Source: Azospirillum agricola (GTDB taxonomy: Bacteria > Pseudomonadota > Alphaproteobacteria > Azospirillales > Azospirillaceae). From it: 64,000 nt of DNA. The notes under the pieces were generated by a model. That model saw only the letters and a program-made list of their open reading frames with translations. It was not told where the DNA came from and ran no database searches. Within the stretch, counting starts at the first letter, position 1; every line of letters begins with the position of its first letter. Location of the stretch: assembly GCF_017876095.1 (NCBI RefSeq), contig NZ_JAGINM010000005.1, positions 1 to 64,000 on the forward strand, read 5' to 3'. Both the position numbers and the translations under genes were made by a program. Positions 50,964 through 64,000 of the stretch are shown one piece after another.

Positions 50964-51734
50964 ATGCAGGGGACGATCAAACCCGCCAAGCTGGCCGACG
51001 CCATTGCCGAGCATCTGGAAAAGCTGATCCTGGAGGGCGCGCTGCGTCCGGGCGAGAAGCTGCTGGCCGAACGCGAGCTGGCGGCCAAGCTCGACGTGTC
51101 CCGCCCCTCGCTGCGCGACGCCATCGCCAAGCTGGAGGAGCGCGGGCTGCTGGTGACCGGGCGCAACGGCACCCACATCGCGCAGTTCCTCTCGCACATC
51201 GGCGACCCGCTGGTGGCGCTGCTCCAGAACAACCCAAAGACGACCTTCGACTATCTGGAGTTCCGCGGCTCGATCGAGGCGCAGGCGGCGATGCTGGCGG
51301 CCCAGCGCGCCACCGACCTCGACCGCGCCGGCATCGGCGCCATCGTCGCCCGCATGAAGGCCGCCCACGGCAAGGACGACAGCTCGGAGGAGGCCGACTC
51401 CGACGCCGACCTGCATCTGGCGATCTACGAGGCGGCCCACAACATCGTCATGCTGCACATCATGCGGACCCTGTCCAACATGCTGCGCAACGACGTGTTC
51501 TACAACCGCGCCGACCTCTACTCGCGCCAGGGCGTGCGCGACCTGCTGCTGGCCCAGCATCTGGACATCGCCGACGCGGTGCTGACCGGCGACCCGGCCC
51601 GCGCCCACGCGGCGGCGACCGCGCATGTCGAGTACACGCTGAAGACCCTGCGCGAGATCCGCGAGAACGACGCCCGGCTGGAGGTTTCGCTGCGCCGGGT
51701 CGGCCGCACCGACCTGATCGATACGTCCGCTTAA
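50964..51734 (+). CDS. lldR: GntR-family (FadR subfamily) regulator, LldR/PdhR-like
   Basis: This is a 256-residue repressor. The N-terminal winged helix reads ADAIAEHLEKLILEGALRPGEKLLAERELAAKLDVSRPSLRDAIAKLEERGLL. The C-terminal all-helical FCD ligand domain has D-x-x-L-H (SDADLHLAIYEA) and a late H-x-x-I-A-D (LAQHLDIADAV) for metal/ligand contact. It is divergent from the lactate permease, so lactate or pyruvate is the likely effector. ATG 50964 follows AGAAGGACC. The longer upstream frame lacks a ribosome site and would cross the operator. Confidence 0.85.
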   Translation: MQGTIKPAKLADAIAEHLEKLILEGALRPGEKLLAERELAAKLDVSRPSLRDAIAKLEERGLLVTGRNGTHIAQFLSHIGDPLVALLQNNPKTTFDYLEFRGSIEAQAAMLAAQRATDLDRAGIGAIVARMKAAHGKDDSSEEADSDADLHLAIYEAAHNIVMLHIMRTLSNMLRNDVFYNRADLYSRQGVRDLLLAQHLDIADAVLTGDPARAHAAATAHVEYTLKTLREIRENDARLEVSLRRVGRTDLIDTSA

Positions 51735-51816
51735 CCAACGGATGGTAAAAAGGGCGTCTGGCTGCAACCGGCCGCGCGCGCTACACTTCGTCACCGAAAC
51801 GGGACCGACCGACGCC

Positions 51817-53237
<1,421 letters not shown>

Positions 53238-53241
<4 letters not shown>

Positions 53242-56174
53242 ACGCGGCGGCCGGTCCGACCCTGCCTCCGACCCTGCCCGACGAGGCGGAGCGCCAGAGC
53301 GTGCTGGACGCCTGCTGCATCCTCGACACGCCGCCGGAGCCCGGTTTCGACGGCGTCACCCGGCTCGCCGCCCATGTCTTCCGCACGCCGATCGCCCTGG
53401 TGTCGCTGATCGACCGCGACCGCCAGTGGTTCAAGAGCCGCGTCGGCCTCGACGCGACGGAGACTCCGCGCAACCTCGCCTTCTGCGCCCACGCCATCGC
53501 CGGCCACGACGTGATGATGGTTCCCGACGCCACGCGGGATCCGCGCTTCGCCGCCCACCCGGCGGTGACCGGCGAGCCGGGCGTCCGCTTCTATGCCGGG
53601 GCGCCGCTGGTGGTCGCGGGCCGCCGGCTCGGCACCCTGTGCGTCGTCGACACCGTTCCCCGTTCGGATTTCGCCGACCGGGACGCCGAGACGCTGGAGC
53701 AGCTCGCCCGGCTGGTGGTGGAGCTGCTGGACCAGCGCCGGATCCGCCAGACGCTCGCCGACGCCATCGACGCCATCCCCGACGGGCTGGTGCTCTACGA
53801 TTCCGACGACCGGCTGATCCTGTGCAACCGCCGCTACCGCGCCGCGCACCCAAGAACCGCCCCCGCGATCGTTCCCGGCGCGCCGTTCGAGACCATCCTG
53901 CGCGCCGGCATCGCCAACGGGGAGTTCGGCCGCGCCCCCGACGGCCGCGCCGATTCCGAGAGCTGGATCCAGGGGGAACTCGCCCGGCACCGGGCGCCCG
54001 ACCAGCCCTTCGAGCGGCAGCTGGCCGACGGGCGCTGGATCCGGGTGGCGGAGAAGCGGACGGCCGGCGGCGCCCTGGTCGGCACGCGCACCGACATCAC
54101 CGAGCACAAGCGCGCCGAGGCCGAGCTGCAACGCCAGGCCGCCGACATGTGCGCGCTGGCCGAGGGGCTCGACGCCGCCCGCGAGGACGCCGACCGGCAG
54201 CGCTCCGCCGCCGAGGCGGCGACCCGCGCCAAGTCGGATTTCCTCGCCACCATGAGCCATGAGATCCGCACGCCGATGAACGGCATCATGGGGATGAGCG
54301 AGCTTCTGTTCGACACCCCGCTGACGCCGGAGCAGCGCCAGTTCGCCCAGGCGGTGCGCAGCTCCGCCAACGCGCTGCTGACCATCGTCAACGACATCCT
54401 CGACTTCTCCAAGCTGGAGGCCGGCAAGGTCTCCATCGAGGCGCTGCCCTTCGCCCCCGCCGATCTGGTCGAGGGGGTGGTCGAGCTGCTGGCCCCCCGC
54501 GCGCGGGAGAAGGAGATCGAGATCGGTTTCTTCATCGACCCGCGGCTCCACCGCACGCTGGTCGGCGATCCGACGCGCATCCGCCAGATCCTGGTCAATC
54601 TGGTCGGCAACGCCGTCAAGTTCACCGACCGCGGCAGCGTGACGGTGGAACTGGAGGCGCTGGAAAGCGGCGGCGACCGTCTGGTGATGCGGGCCACGGT
54701 GAGCGACAGCGGCATCGGCATCCCGGCCGACGCGCTGCCCACCCTGTTCGGCAAGTTCCAGCAGGTCGACGGTTCGATCACCCGCAGGTATGGCGGCACC
54801 GGCCTCGGGCTGGCGATCTGCCGGCAACTGACGGAGCTGATGGGCGGCGGCATCACGGTGGAGAGCACCCCCGGCGTCGGCAGCCGCTTCCAGGTCGATC
54901 TCCCGCTCGGCGTCGGCGCGGAGGAGGGACCCGCCGCGCAATCGCTGGCGGGCCGGCGTGTCCTGGTGGTGGACGATCTGGCGATCAACCGCCGCGTCCT
55001 TTCCTCCATGCTGGAGGGGCAGGGGGCCGAGACCGTGGCGGTGGACAGCGCGCTCGAAGCGCTCGACGCGCTGGAGCGCGCCGCCGCCGCCGGGCGCCCC
55101 TTCGACATCGCGCTGATCGACCAGACCATGCCGGTGATGGGCGGCGACGCGCTGCTGGCGGCGATGGCCGAGCGGCCCCGGCTGGGCCGGGTCAAGCGGG
55201 TTCTGGTCACCTCGCTGGGACCGGGGGCCGGGAGCGGCGAGGGTGGGCTCGCCGACGCGACCCTGACCAAGCCGCTGCGGCAGGCCGCGCTGGTGTCCTG
55301 CCTCGCCACGCTGTTCGGCGACGGGATGCGCCCGGCCCCAGCCGCGCCGCCCGCCGCGCAGGCGGACGGCGTGGTGCGGCGCGGCCGCATCCTGCTGGCC
55401 GAGGACAACCGGACCAACCAGCTCTTCGCCACCACCCTGCTGCAACGGCTGGGCTACGACGTGGAGGTGGCGGAGGACGGCCGGCAGGCGCTTGCCCTCG
55501 CCATGGCCGGCGGCGTCGACCTGATCCTGATGGACGTGCAGATGCCCGTCATGGACGGGCTGGACGCGGCGCGGGCGATCCGTGCCCTGGGCGGGCCGTG
55601 CGCCACGGTCCCGATCGTCGCCCTGACCGCCGACGCCATGCCGGGCACGCGCGAGGAATGCCTCGCCGCCGGAATGGACGACTACATCACCAAGCCGATC
55701 GGCCGGCCGACGCTGGTGGCGGCGCTCGACCGCTGGCTGTCGCCGGCGGCGGAAGCGCCGGTCGAGGCGGCGCCGTCGGCGGACGTTCGGGAGGCAGGCT
55801 CCGAGCCGGATGGCGACGTGATCGACGAGGCAGTCCTGAATGAACTGGCGGACAGCGTCGGACCGGAGAGCCTGGGCCGGATCATCGACAGCTTCCTGGG
55901 CGACATCACCAGACGGGTCGGCCGGCTGACGGTGATGGGCGAGGCGATGGCTTCCGGCGACCTCGACCTGCGGGCGCTCGCCAGCGAGGCCCATGATTTG
56001 TCCAGCACGGCGGGCAGCTTCGGCGGGACACGGGTCATGCATCTGGCGTGGCGGCTGGAGGTGTCCGGCCGGCAGGGCGAGCGCGCCCAGGCCGAGGCCC
56101 TGCTGCCGGAGTTGCTGCGCGAGGCCGGGCGGCTCGAACGCACCCTGCGCCGCCGGATCGCCGCCGCGCGCTGA
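53238..56174 (+). CDS. Hybrid sensor kinase with GAF, PAS, two receiver domains and Hpt
   Basis: This is a 978-residue soluble phosphorelay kinase. In order it has a GAF domain (about 30-165; FRTPIALVSLIDRDRQWFKSR), a PAS domain (about 175-300), a coiled coil, HisKA with His in FLATMSHEIRTPMNGIMG, and HATPase with YGGTGLGLAICRQL. The first receiver has its Asp in ALIDQTMPVMGG; the second has its Asp in LILMDVQMPVMDG and Lys in YITKPIG. An Hpt domain with His in SEAHDLSSTAGSFGG completes the chain. No membrane segment is present, so it senses a cytoplasmic signal; the GAF type is common for redox or bilin/small-molecule sensing. GTG 53238 overlaps the LuxO-like regulator stop. Phosphate probably passes His-Asp-His to that regulator. 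Confidence 0.9.
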
Positions 56175-56214
56175 AGGCGCGCGTCAGGAACCGGCGGCGG
56201 GCGTGATCAACGTT

Positions 56215-56418
56215 TCATTGGCCGCCGCGCTGACCGCTCCGGCGGCCGTCGCCGCGCACCGTCACCGGCTGCCAGATCATCGCCGCCCCGGCGCCGGCAC
56301 CACAAGCCGCCCCGACGAAGCCGTCGGACGCGCCGGCCTGGGTCGTGCCACCGCTGCCGTCCGGCCGCGCATTGGCCGGTTGCGACATCTGCTCTTGCTG
56401 CTGGGATCGAGTGGTCAT
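56215..56418 (-). CDS. Small Gly/Ala-rich protein with strong ribosome site
   Basis: The 67-residue product has a polar Gln-rich start (MTTRSQQQEQMSQ), a hydrophobic Gly/Ala stretch GFVGAACGAGAGAAMIW, and a basic Gly/Arg tail. AGGAGG lies eight bases before the ATG. The stop is 40 bases past the convergent hybrid-kinase stop. I recognise no family. The hydrophobic part could be a short membrane helix, as in small stress or bacteriocin-like peptides, but this is a guess. Confidence 0.45.
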   Translation of the reverse strand: MTTRSQQQEQMSQPANARPDGSGGTTQAGASDGFVGAACGAGAGAAMIWQPVTVRGDGRRSGQRGGQ

Positions 56419-56570
56419 ACCAATTCCTCCTGTGGAGGGCGCTCTTCTAGCGGAGGCGCCGGACCGAATCAAGATGGATTTCAACAATCGAATCCGGGAT
56501 TGTCCGAGTCAAGACAATCGGCAAGGCCATCTTTTTGTTTCCACCATATGGAATGTCCAGGGGCGCAACG

Positions 56571-56595
56571 AAAAACCCGCCCCAGTTGGGGCGGG
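56571..56595 (-). terminator. Rho-independent terminator of ppc
   Basis: CCCGCCCC and GGGGCGGG (56576-56583, 56588-56595, loop AGTT) are followed on the minus strand by TTTTT. It lies about 105 bases after the ppc stop. Confidence 0.75.
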
Positions 56596-56640
56596 CTTCG
56601 CTGCAATCCGACATTGCGGAAGTGTCACGGGCGCCGGCAT

Positions 56641-56672
56641 CGGCCCCTCTCCCGCAAAAGGGGGAAGGGCTC
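56641..56672. repeat. Degenerate palindromic repeat downstream of ppc
   Basis: CCCCTCTCCC-GCAAAA-GGGGGAAGGG resembles half of the CCCTCTCCC family but with mismatches in the right arm. It lies between the ppc stop and its terminator. Confidence 0.5.
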
Positions 56673-56700
56673 GCATGGCGCGTCCGGTCAGAGGAGCGCC

Positions 56701-59487
56701 TCAGCCGCTGTTGCGCAGGCCGGCGGCGATGCCGTTGATGGTCAGATGGATGCCACGGGCGATCTGCCCGTCGGTGTCGGTGTCGGGGGTGTTGCCGCGA
56801 TGGCGCTTCAGCAGCTCGACCTGGACGTGGTTGAGCGGGTCCAGATAGGGGAAGCGGTTGCGGATCGAGCGCGCCAGCAGCGGGTTGCCTTCCAGCAGCG
56901 CCTGCTGCCCGCTGATCGCCAGCAGCGCCTCGATGCTGTCCTGCCACTCCGCGCGGATGCGGGTGAAGATCGCCTCGCGCAGCGCCGGGTCCGACACCAG
57001 CTCGGCGTAGCGCGACGCGATGGCGATGTTCGACTTGGCCAGCACCATGTCCATGTTCGACAGCAGCGTGCGGAAGAATCCCCAGTCGCGGTGCATCGCC
57101 CGCAGCCGCTCCAGCCCGCTCTCCGGATGGTCGGCCAGCCACGCCTTGACGGCGGAGCCGAAGCCGTACCAGCCCGGCAGCATCAGGCGGCATTGCGACC
57201 AGCTGAACACCCAGGGAATCGCGCGCAGATCCTCGATGCTGGTCGACTTCTTGCGCGAGGCCGGGCGGCTGCCGATGTTCAGGTTGGCGATCTCGCCGAT
57301 CACCGTCGATTCCCAGAAATACGTCTCGAATCCCTCGGTCTCGTAGACCAGCCCGCGGTAGGCCTTGAAGGCGTGGGCCGACAGCTCCTCCATCGTCGCC
57401 AGGAAGACCTCCTCGCAGGGCGCGGCGGCCTCCGGGTGGAGGAGGGTGGCCTCCAGGGTCGCGGCGGCCAGCGTCTCGAGGTTGCGGCGGCCGACCTCGG
57501 GGTTCGAGTATTTGCCGGCGATGACCTCGCCCTGCTCGGTGATGCGGATGGCGCCCTGCACGGCGCCCGCCGGCTGGGCCAGGATCGCCTGATAGCTGGG
57601 GCCGCCGCCGCGGCCGACCGAGCCGCCACGGCCGTGGAACAGCCGCAGCCGCACCTTGTGCCGGGCGAAGACCTCGACCAGCGCGATCTCGGCCTTGTAC
57701 AGCTCCCAGCCCGAGGTCAGGAATCCGCCGTCCTTGTTGCTGTCGGAATAGCCGAGCATGACCTCCTGCAAGCCGCCGCGGCTCTCGAGGAAGCGGCGGT
57801 AGACGGGCAGGGAGAGCAGGCGGTCCATGGTGGCGGCGCTGTTGCGCAGGTCGCCGATGGTCTCGAACAGCGGCGCGATGTTCAGGTCGAGCGCGCCGTC
57901 CTTCGGGCGCAGCAGCCCCGCCTCCTTCAGCAGGACGGCGACCTCCAGGATGTCCGACACGCCGTCGGTCTTGGAGATGACGCAGTTCACCACCGCGTCG
58001 GCGCCGAGGCGGGCGCGGCAGTCGGCGGCGGTGCGCAGGATCGCCAGCTCCGACTTCGTCTCCTCCGAATAATCGGCGTAGGGCGAGGCCAGCGGGCGGT
58101 TGCTCTCGAGTTCGCCGAGCAGCCGCTCGATCCGCTCATCCTCCGGCAGCGCCTTGTAATCGACGGACGGATCGGCGAAGGCCAGCAGCTCCGCCACCGT
58201 GCGCTCGTGAACGTCGGAGTTCTGGCGCAAGTCGACGCTGGCGAGGTGGAAGCCGAACAGGTCGACCGCCCGGCGCAGGCTGCGCAGCCGTCCCTTGGCC
58301 AGCGCCGCCGAGCCGTTGACCGTCAGCGAGCGGTCGAGGATGTCGAGGTCGGCGCGCAGCTCGGCGGCGTTGGCGTAGGCCGGGGCGTCGCCCAGCGCGT
58401 GACGCGCCGCCTCGTGCCCGTCGAGCTGCTTCGCGGTCGCCGCCAGCCGGGCGTAGATGCCGGAGATGGCGCGGCGGTAGGGCTCCAGGCTGCGGTGCGG
58501 CGAGGTGTCGGGGGAACGCTCGGCGAGCTGGCGCAGCGGCTCCGACACGGCGATGACGCGGGTGCTGAGCGACAGCTCGGCGCCCAGGCTGTGCAGCTCG
58601 TCCAGGTAGAAGCGCAGCGCCCGCGTGCTCTGCATGCGCAGGGCCTGCTGGAGCACCGGGGCGGTGACGAAGGGATTGCCGTCGCGGTCGCCGCCGATCC
58701 AGCTTCCCATCCGCACGAAGGAGGGCAGCTCGGTCGTGGTCCAGGCCGGGTCCATCTTGCGCAGCTGGTCCTCCAGCGCCGCGTAGAAGCGCGGCATCTC
58801 GCGCAGGAAGGTGTAGTCGTAGAAGGTCAGCCCGTTGGCGACCTCGTCGATCACCGCCAGCTTGGTCCAGCGCAGGATCGAGGTCTGCCACAGGGTCAGG
58901 ACCGAGCGTTCCAGCCCTTCGAGGTTGGCCTGCTCCTCCTCCTCGGTCATCGGGCCGCGCTCGCGCTCGGCCAGCAGGCGGGCGAGGTCCATCTGCACGG
59001 TCAGGATGCTCTTGCGCTGCACCTCGGTCGGGTGGGCGGTCAGAACCGGGCTGACCAGCGCCGTCGCGAAGAAATCCTGGAGCTGCTGGGTGGTGACGCC
59101 GGCCTTGCGGGCCTCGTCGAGCGCGTGCGCCATGGTGCCGTCGCGCGGCGCCGAGCCGGCCAGCGCGTGGGCGCGGGTGCGGCGGATGTGGTGCTGGTCC
59201 TCGGCGATGTTCGACAGGTGCGAGAAGAAGCTGTAGGCACGGACGACGCGGGCCGTCTGCGGCGGCGACAGGCTGTTCAGGATGCCTTCCAGCTCGCGCC
59301 GGGCGCCCTGGTCCTCGTCGCGGTGGAAGCGGATCGAGGTCTGGCGGATGCGCTCGACGATGTCGAAGACGGCTTCGCCTTCCTGGCGGCGGACGGTGTC
59401 GCCCAGGATGCGGCCGAGAAGACGGATGTCGTCGCGCAGCGGGTGGTCCTTCTCGGATTCGTCCTGGGTGAGCACGATGGCGGACAT
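56701..59487 (-). CDS. ppc: Phosphoenolpyruvate carboxylase
   Basis: This 928-residue enzyme adds bicarbonate to PEP, giving oxaloacetate. Signature motifs are present: [13 protein letters not shown] (catalytic His) near residue 150, [16 protein letters not shown] near 262, [18 protein letters not shown] near 575, [15 protein letters not shown] near 625, and the C-terminal [13 protein letters not shown], which anchors the allosteric aspartate site. The start at 59487 was taken for family length; the frame is open 22 codons further. The window encodes both this enzyme and pyruvate carboxylase, two anaplerotic routes. A 258-base AT-richer spacer precedes it and holds its promoter. Confidence 0.95.
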   Translation of the reverse strand: MSAIVLTQDESEKDHPLRDDIRLLGRILGDTVRRQEGEAVFDIVERIRQTSIRFHRDEDQGARRELEGILNSLSPPQTARVVRAYSFFSHLSNIAEDQHHIRRTRAHALAGSAPRDGTMAHALDEARKAGVTTQQLQDFFATALVSPVLTAHPTEVQRKSILTVQMDLARLLAERERGPMTEEEEQANLEGLERSVLTLWQTSILRWTKLAVIDEVANGLTFYDYTFLREMPRFYAALEDQLRKMDPAWTTTELPSFVRMGSWIGGDRDGNPFVTAPVLQQALRMQSTRALRFYLDELHSLGAELSLSTRVIAVSEPLRQLAERSPDTSPHRSLEPYRRAISGIYARLAATAKQLDGHEAARHALGDAPAYANAAELRADLDILDRSLTVNGSAALAKGRLRSLRRAVDLFGFHLASVDLRQNSDVHERTVAELLAFADPSVDYKALPEDERIERLLGELESNRPLASPYADYSEETKSELAILRTAADCRARLGADAVVNCVISKTDGVSDILEVAVLLKEAGLLRPKDGALDLNIAPLFETIGDLRNSAATMDRLLSLPVYRRFLESRGGLQEVMLGYSDSNKDGGFLTSGWELYKAEIALVEVFARHKVRLRLFHGRGGSVGRGGGPSYQAILAQPAGAVQGAIRITEQGEVIAGKYSNPEVGRRNLETLAAATLEATLLHPEAAAPCEEVFLATMEELSAHAFKAYRGLVYETEGFETYFWESTVIGEIANLNIGSRPASRKKSTSIEDLRAIPWVFSWSQCRLMLPGWYGFGSAVKAWLADHPESGLERLRAMHRDWGFFRTLLSNMDMVLAKSNIAIASRYAELVSDPALREAIFTRIRAEWQDSIEALLAISGQQALLEGNPLLARSIRNRFPYLDPLNHVQVELLKRHRGNTPDTDTDGQIARGIHLTINGIAAGLRNSG

Positions 59488-59745
59488 GGGCGGCGGTATC
59501 CTCGGGGCGAGCGTGGCGGAACGAGCGTGGACAGGGTCGGCGGCCGACTTCAATGTTGGGCCGTGGTCAAAAATCCGGCAAGATCCGGTCTGCGCACGAA
59601 GTGGTCAGACCAACACCCACAGAATGCCTATTCCTGTTCAAGTTTCAACCATCCGTGTGCAGGCGCAAAATATTTTCCATAACCAGACTTATGTGTTTAT
59701 GGCGCCGCCCCGAGGAAGCCTCCCCGAACCCCTTGGGGGAAGGCT

Positions 59746-60459
59746 TCAGCCGTCCAGTTCGGGATAGGCCCGGAAGATGCCGTTCTCGTTGAAGGGAATC
59801 CGGCGGCCGGAGCCGCAGTAGGCCTGAATGCGGGGAAGCGCCGCCACCCGGTCGTGCAGGGCGACGGTCTTCGGCCAAGCCGGCTCCATCCTGGCCATCG
59901 TCCTGGGAAAGGCGTAGCGCAACCCCTCCACCAGTTGGAACAGCGAGGTGTCGGCGTGGCTCAGCCGGTCGCCGACAAGATGCTCCGGCCCCGCCGGGTT
60001 GCGGGTCAGGATCGTCTCGAACCACCCCAGGAACTTCGGGATGCGGTCCTCGCGGAATTGCGCGGCGCGGCGCAGCGCCTCGGCCTTCTGCTCCTCGTAG
60101 TAGAAGCGGTTGCCGACGGGGTGGTGGGTGTCGTGGATCTCGACGACGAAATCGGTGACGGTCAGCTGGATCTGGTGCAGCCACAGCCGCCCGGCCGCGT
60201 CGTCGGGTGCCAACCCCAGCTTGGGCCCGAGATGATGCAGGATCGCTGCCACCTGCCCCACCAAAATCTCCCCGTCGCGCAGGAAGGGCGGCGCGAAGGA
60301 CGGGGTGCGGACGTCCGGCGCCTCCAGCAGGCGCATCATCGCCTCCACCCCGCCCTCCCCGCGCGCCACGTCGCGGTAGGGAGCACCGGCGGCCTCCAGC
60401 GCCAAGCGCACGAATTCGCCGCGCCCCTGGATCTCCGGCCAATAGTAAAGCTCATACAT
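59746..60459 (-). CDS. Glutathione S-transferase
   Basis: This 237-residue protein has a thioredoxin-fold N-terminal domain (YELYYWPEIQGRGEFVRLALEAAG, with Tyr near the start as the likely catalytic residue; cis-Pro replaced in the SFAPPFLRDG stretch). An all-helical C-terminal domain contains the conserved SHADTSLFQLV. It resembles the sigma/prostaglandin-synthase-like class. The conjugated substrate is unknown. The gene stands between ppc and cysE on the minus strand; its link to cysE (cysteine, hence glutathione) may be coincidence. Confidence 0.8.
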   Translation of the reverse strand: MYELYYWPEIQGRGEFVRLALEAAGAPYRDVARGEGGVEAMMRLLEAPDVRTPSFAPPFLRDGEILVGQVAAILHHLGPKLGLAPDDAAGRLWLHQIQLTVTDFVVEIHDTHHPVGNRFYYEEQKAEALRRAAQFREDRIPKFLGWFETILTRNPAGPEHLVGDRLSHADTSLFQLVEGLRYAFPRTMARMEPAWPKTVALHDRVAALPRIQAYCGSGRRIPFNENGIFRAYPELDG

Positions 60460-60600
60460 CGGCGCATCCTCCCTGCTCCGCCTCCCCCGGCCGGCGAACC
60501 GGCGGTCCCGAACGAGCCTACAACACGGGAACGGGGCGGATCGTCGCGTCGGGACCGCCGGCGGCCGTCAGCCGGGCGCGGCGCCGCGCGGCCCGTCGGG

Positions 60601-61434
60601 TCAGATGCTGTAGTCGCCCTGTTGCAGGCTCTGGTCCATGCTGAGCGCCGGGGCGACCTCGTCGCGGCACCAGCCGACGATCCTCGCCGGGATGCCGGCC
60701 ACGGTGGCGCAGCCGGGAACGTCCTTCAGCACGACGCTGCCGGCGCCGACCTTGGCGTGGGCACCGACGGTGATGTTGCCCAGCACCTTGGCGCCGGCCG
60801 CCAGCAGCACGCCGTCGCGCACCTTGGGATGGCGGTCGCCATGCTCCTTGCCGGTGCCGCCCAGCGTCACGTTCTGGAGGATCGAGACGTCGTTGCCGAT
60901 CACCGCCGTCTCGCCGATGACGACGCCGGTGCCGTGGTCGATGAACACCCCGCGCCCGACCGGAACCGCCGGGTGGATGTCCACCGCGAAGGTCTCCGAC
61001 ACCCGGCTCTGGAGGAAATGCGCGAGGTTGTGGCGCCCGTTCCCCCACAGCCAGTGGGCGACGCGGTGCCATTGCAGGGCGTGGAAGCCCTTGAAATACA
61101 GGAAGGGCGTCAGGCAGCTGTCGGCCGCCGGGTCGCGCGCCAGGATGGCGGCGAGGTCGGTGGCGGCGGCCTCGACGATGCCGGCGTCGGCCTCCATCGC
61201 CTCCTGCACGGTCACGGCCAGACGGTCGGGCGGCATCACCCGGTCGGCCAGCTTGCGCACCAGCAGCGCGGCGAGCGCCGAGCCGAAACAGTCGTGCGAC
61301 AGGACCGATTCGTTCAGGAAGACGCGCAGCGTCCGTTCCTCCGCCGCGACGCGGGCGGCGTCGGCGCACAGGGTCCGCCACAAATCCTGCCCGACCGGCG
61401 ACGGGTCGCGCACCGCAAGGCCGAGGGTGTCCAT
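60601..61434 (-). CDS. cysE: Serine O-acetyltransferase
   Basis: This 277-residue cytosolic enzyme makes O-acetylserine from serine and acetyl-CoA, the first step of cysteine synthesis. An N-terminal helical domain is followed by the left-handed beta-helix of hexapeptide repeats. The catalytic His/Asp region is FAVDIHPAVPVGRGVFIDHGTGVVIGETAVIGNDVSILQNVTLGGTGKEHGDRHPKV, with a C-terminal tail in DQSLQQGDYSI that in this family binds cysteine synthase. ATG 61434 is preceded by GGGAAAGACGG; a GTG at 61455 would add seven residues. Confidence 0.92.
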   Translation of the reverse strand: MDTLGLAVRDPSPVGQDLWRTLCADAARVAAEERTLRVFLNESVLSHDCFGSALAALLVRKLADRVMPPDRLAVTVQEAMEADAGIVEAAATDLAAILARDPAADSCLTPFLYFKGFHALQWHRVAHWLWGNGRHNLAHFLQSRVSETFAVDIHPAVPVGRGVFIDHGTGVVIGETAVIGNDVSILQNVTLGGTGKEHGDRHPKVRDGVLLAAGAKVLGNITVGAHAKVGAGSVVLKDVPGCATVAGIPARIVGWCRDEVAPALSMDQSLQQGDYSI

Positions 61435-61469
61435 CCGTCCGTCTTTCCCAGCCACCGATCAAGAAAGCG

Positions 61470-63836
<2,367 letters not shown>

Positions 63837-63940
63837 CCGGGCGGTTTCCAAACGGCGGAAAAGCCGTCGCAACACCCTGTTCCCCCCGGCCGGATTCCGG
63901 CATCCTGGCGGACCGGAACAGGGCGGCGGGGTGCGTGGCG

Positions 63941-64000
63941 ATGGAACGGGTGATGTTCGTCGAACTCGGCATGGGGGTGGACCTGCACGGGCAGGACGTC
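63941..64000 (+). CDS. Lin0512-family protein, N-terminal fragment
   Basis: Only the first 20 codons are inside the window: MERVMFVELGMGVDLHGQDV. The pattern (hydrophobic strand, then ELGMGVDLHGQD) matches the start of the small conserved Lin0512 family (about 110-120 residues), whose function is unknown. The gene runs off the end of the window on the plus strand, 104 bases after pobA. Confidence 0.65.
   Translation, partial: MERVMFVELGMGVDLHGQDV

Overview
The window is about 70% GC, has no tRNA or rRNA gene and no CRISPR array, and is packed with long genes whose codons mostly end in G or C. Gene content (an alphaproteobacterial-type RpoH, a TyrR-family sigma-54 activator, pyruvate carboxylase together with PEP carboxylase, a QuiC-type dehydratase, many ABC uptake systems and two-component proteins) suggests a free-living or plant-associated alphaproteobacterium of the Rhodospirillales, most like Azospirillum. 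That identification is inferred from gene families, not from a marker gene.

Layout. 1-3.6 kb: the end of a branched-chain-type ABC permease, a 3-hydroxybutyrate dehydrogenase, a sigma-54 activator and a pyroglutamyl peptidase. 3.6-6.2 kb: a probable small RNA gene, rpoH with its promoter and terminator, a His-tailed NifX-like protein and an HWE/HisKA_2-type kinase. 6.4-11.5 kb: a phytase-esterase-like lipoprotein, an auxin-efflux-family carrier, and a divergent NarL-type kinase/regulator pair with a small coupled ORF. 11.6-19.2 kb: a plus-strand block for quinate/shikimate breakdown (QuiC-type 3-dehydroshikimate dehydratase, AroE-like dehydrogenase) followed by a complete Liv-type ABC transporter that probably serves the same pathway. 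19.3-20 kb: a HAD hydrolase.

20-32 kb is a ten-gene minus-strand block that looks like one catabolic operon: ArgE-like deacylase, class II aldolase, Dpp-type peptide ABC transporter, ketopantoate-reductase-like enzyme, HyuC-like amidohydrolase, HDAC-family deacetylase and a DMT exporter, with a divergent LysR regulator. 33-39 kb: 3-hydroxybutyryl-CoA dehydrogenase, a TyrR/PhhR-type activator divergent from dadA with recognisable TyrR boxes and a sigma-54 promoter, and a PDZ lipoprotein. 39-51.7 kb: central carbon and lactate use (pyruvate carboxylase, lutCBA, a D-lactate-dehydrogenase-type FAD/Fe-S protein, lactate permease with a small leader ORF, LldR). 51.8-56.2 kb: a LuxO-type regulator overlapping a large hybrid kinase. 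56.7-64 kb: PEP carboxylase, a glutathione transferase, serine acetyltransferase, an AraC regulator divergent from pobA, and the start of a Lin0512-family gene.

Themes. Aromatic and hydroaromatic compounds converge on protocatechuate (QuiC product; PobA product), while lactate enters as pyruvate and is fed to oxaloacetate by two anaplerotic carboxylases. A family of palindromic CCCTCTCCC/GGGAGAGGG elements is scattered through the window. Two large paired copies sit at the same place in two unrelated ABC operons (right after the binding-protein gene, before the first permease), and one has been inserted in frame into lutC. The best candidates for something undescribed are the small RNA next to rpoH, which carries an internal copy of the 16S anti-Shine-Dalgarno sequence, the lldP leader ORF, and the substrate of the 20-32 kb operon.
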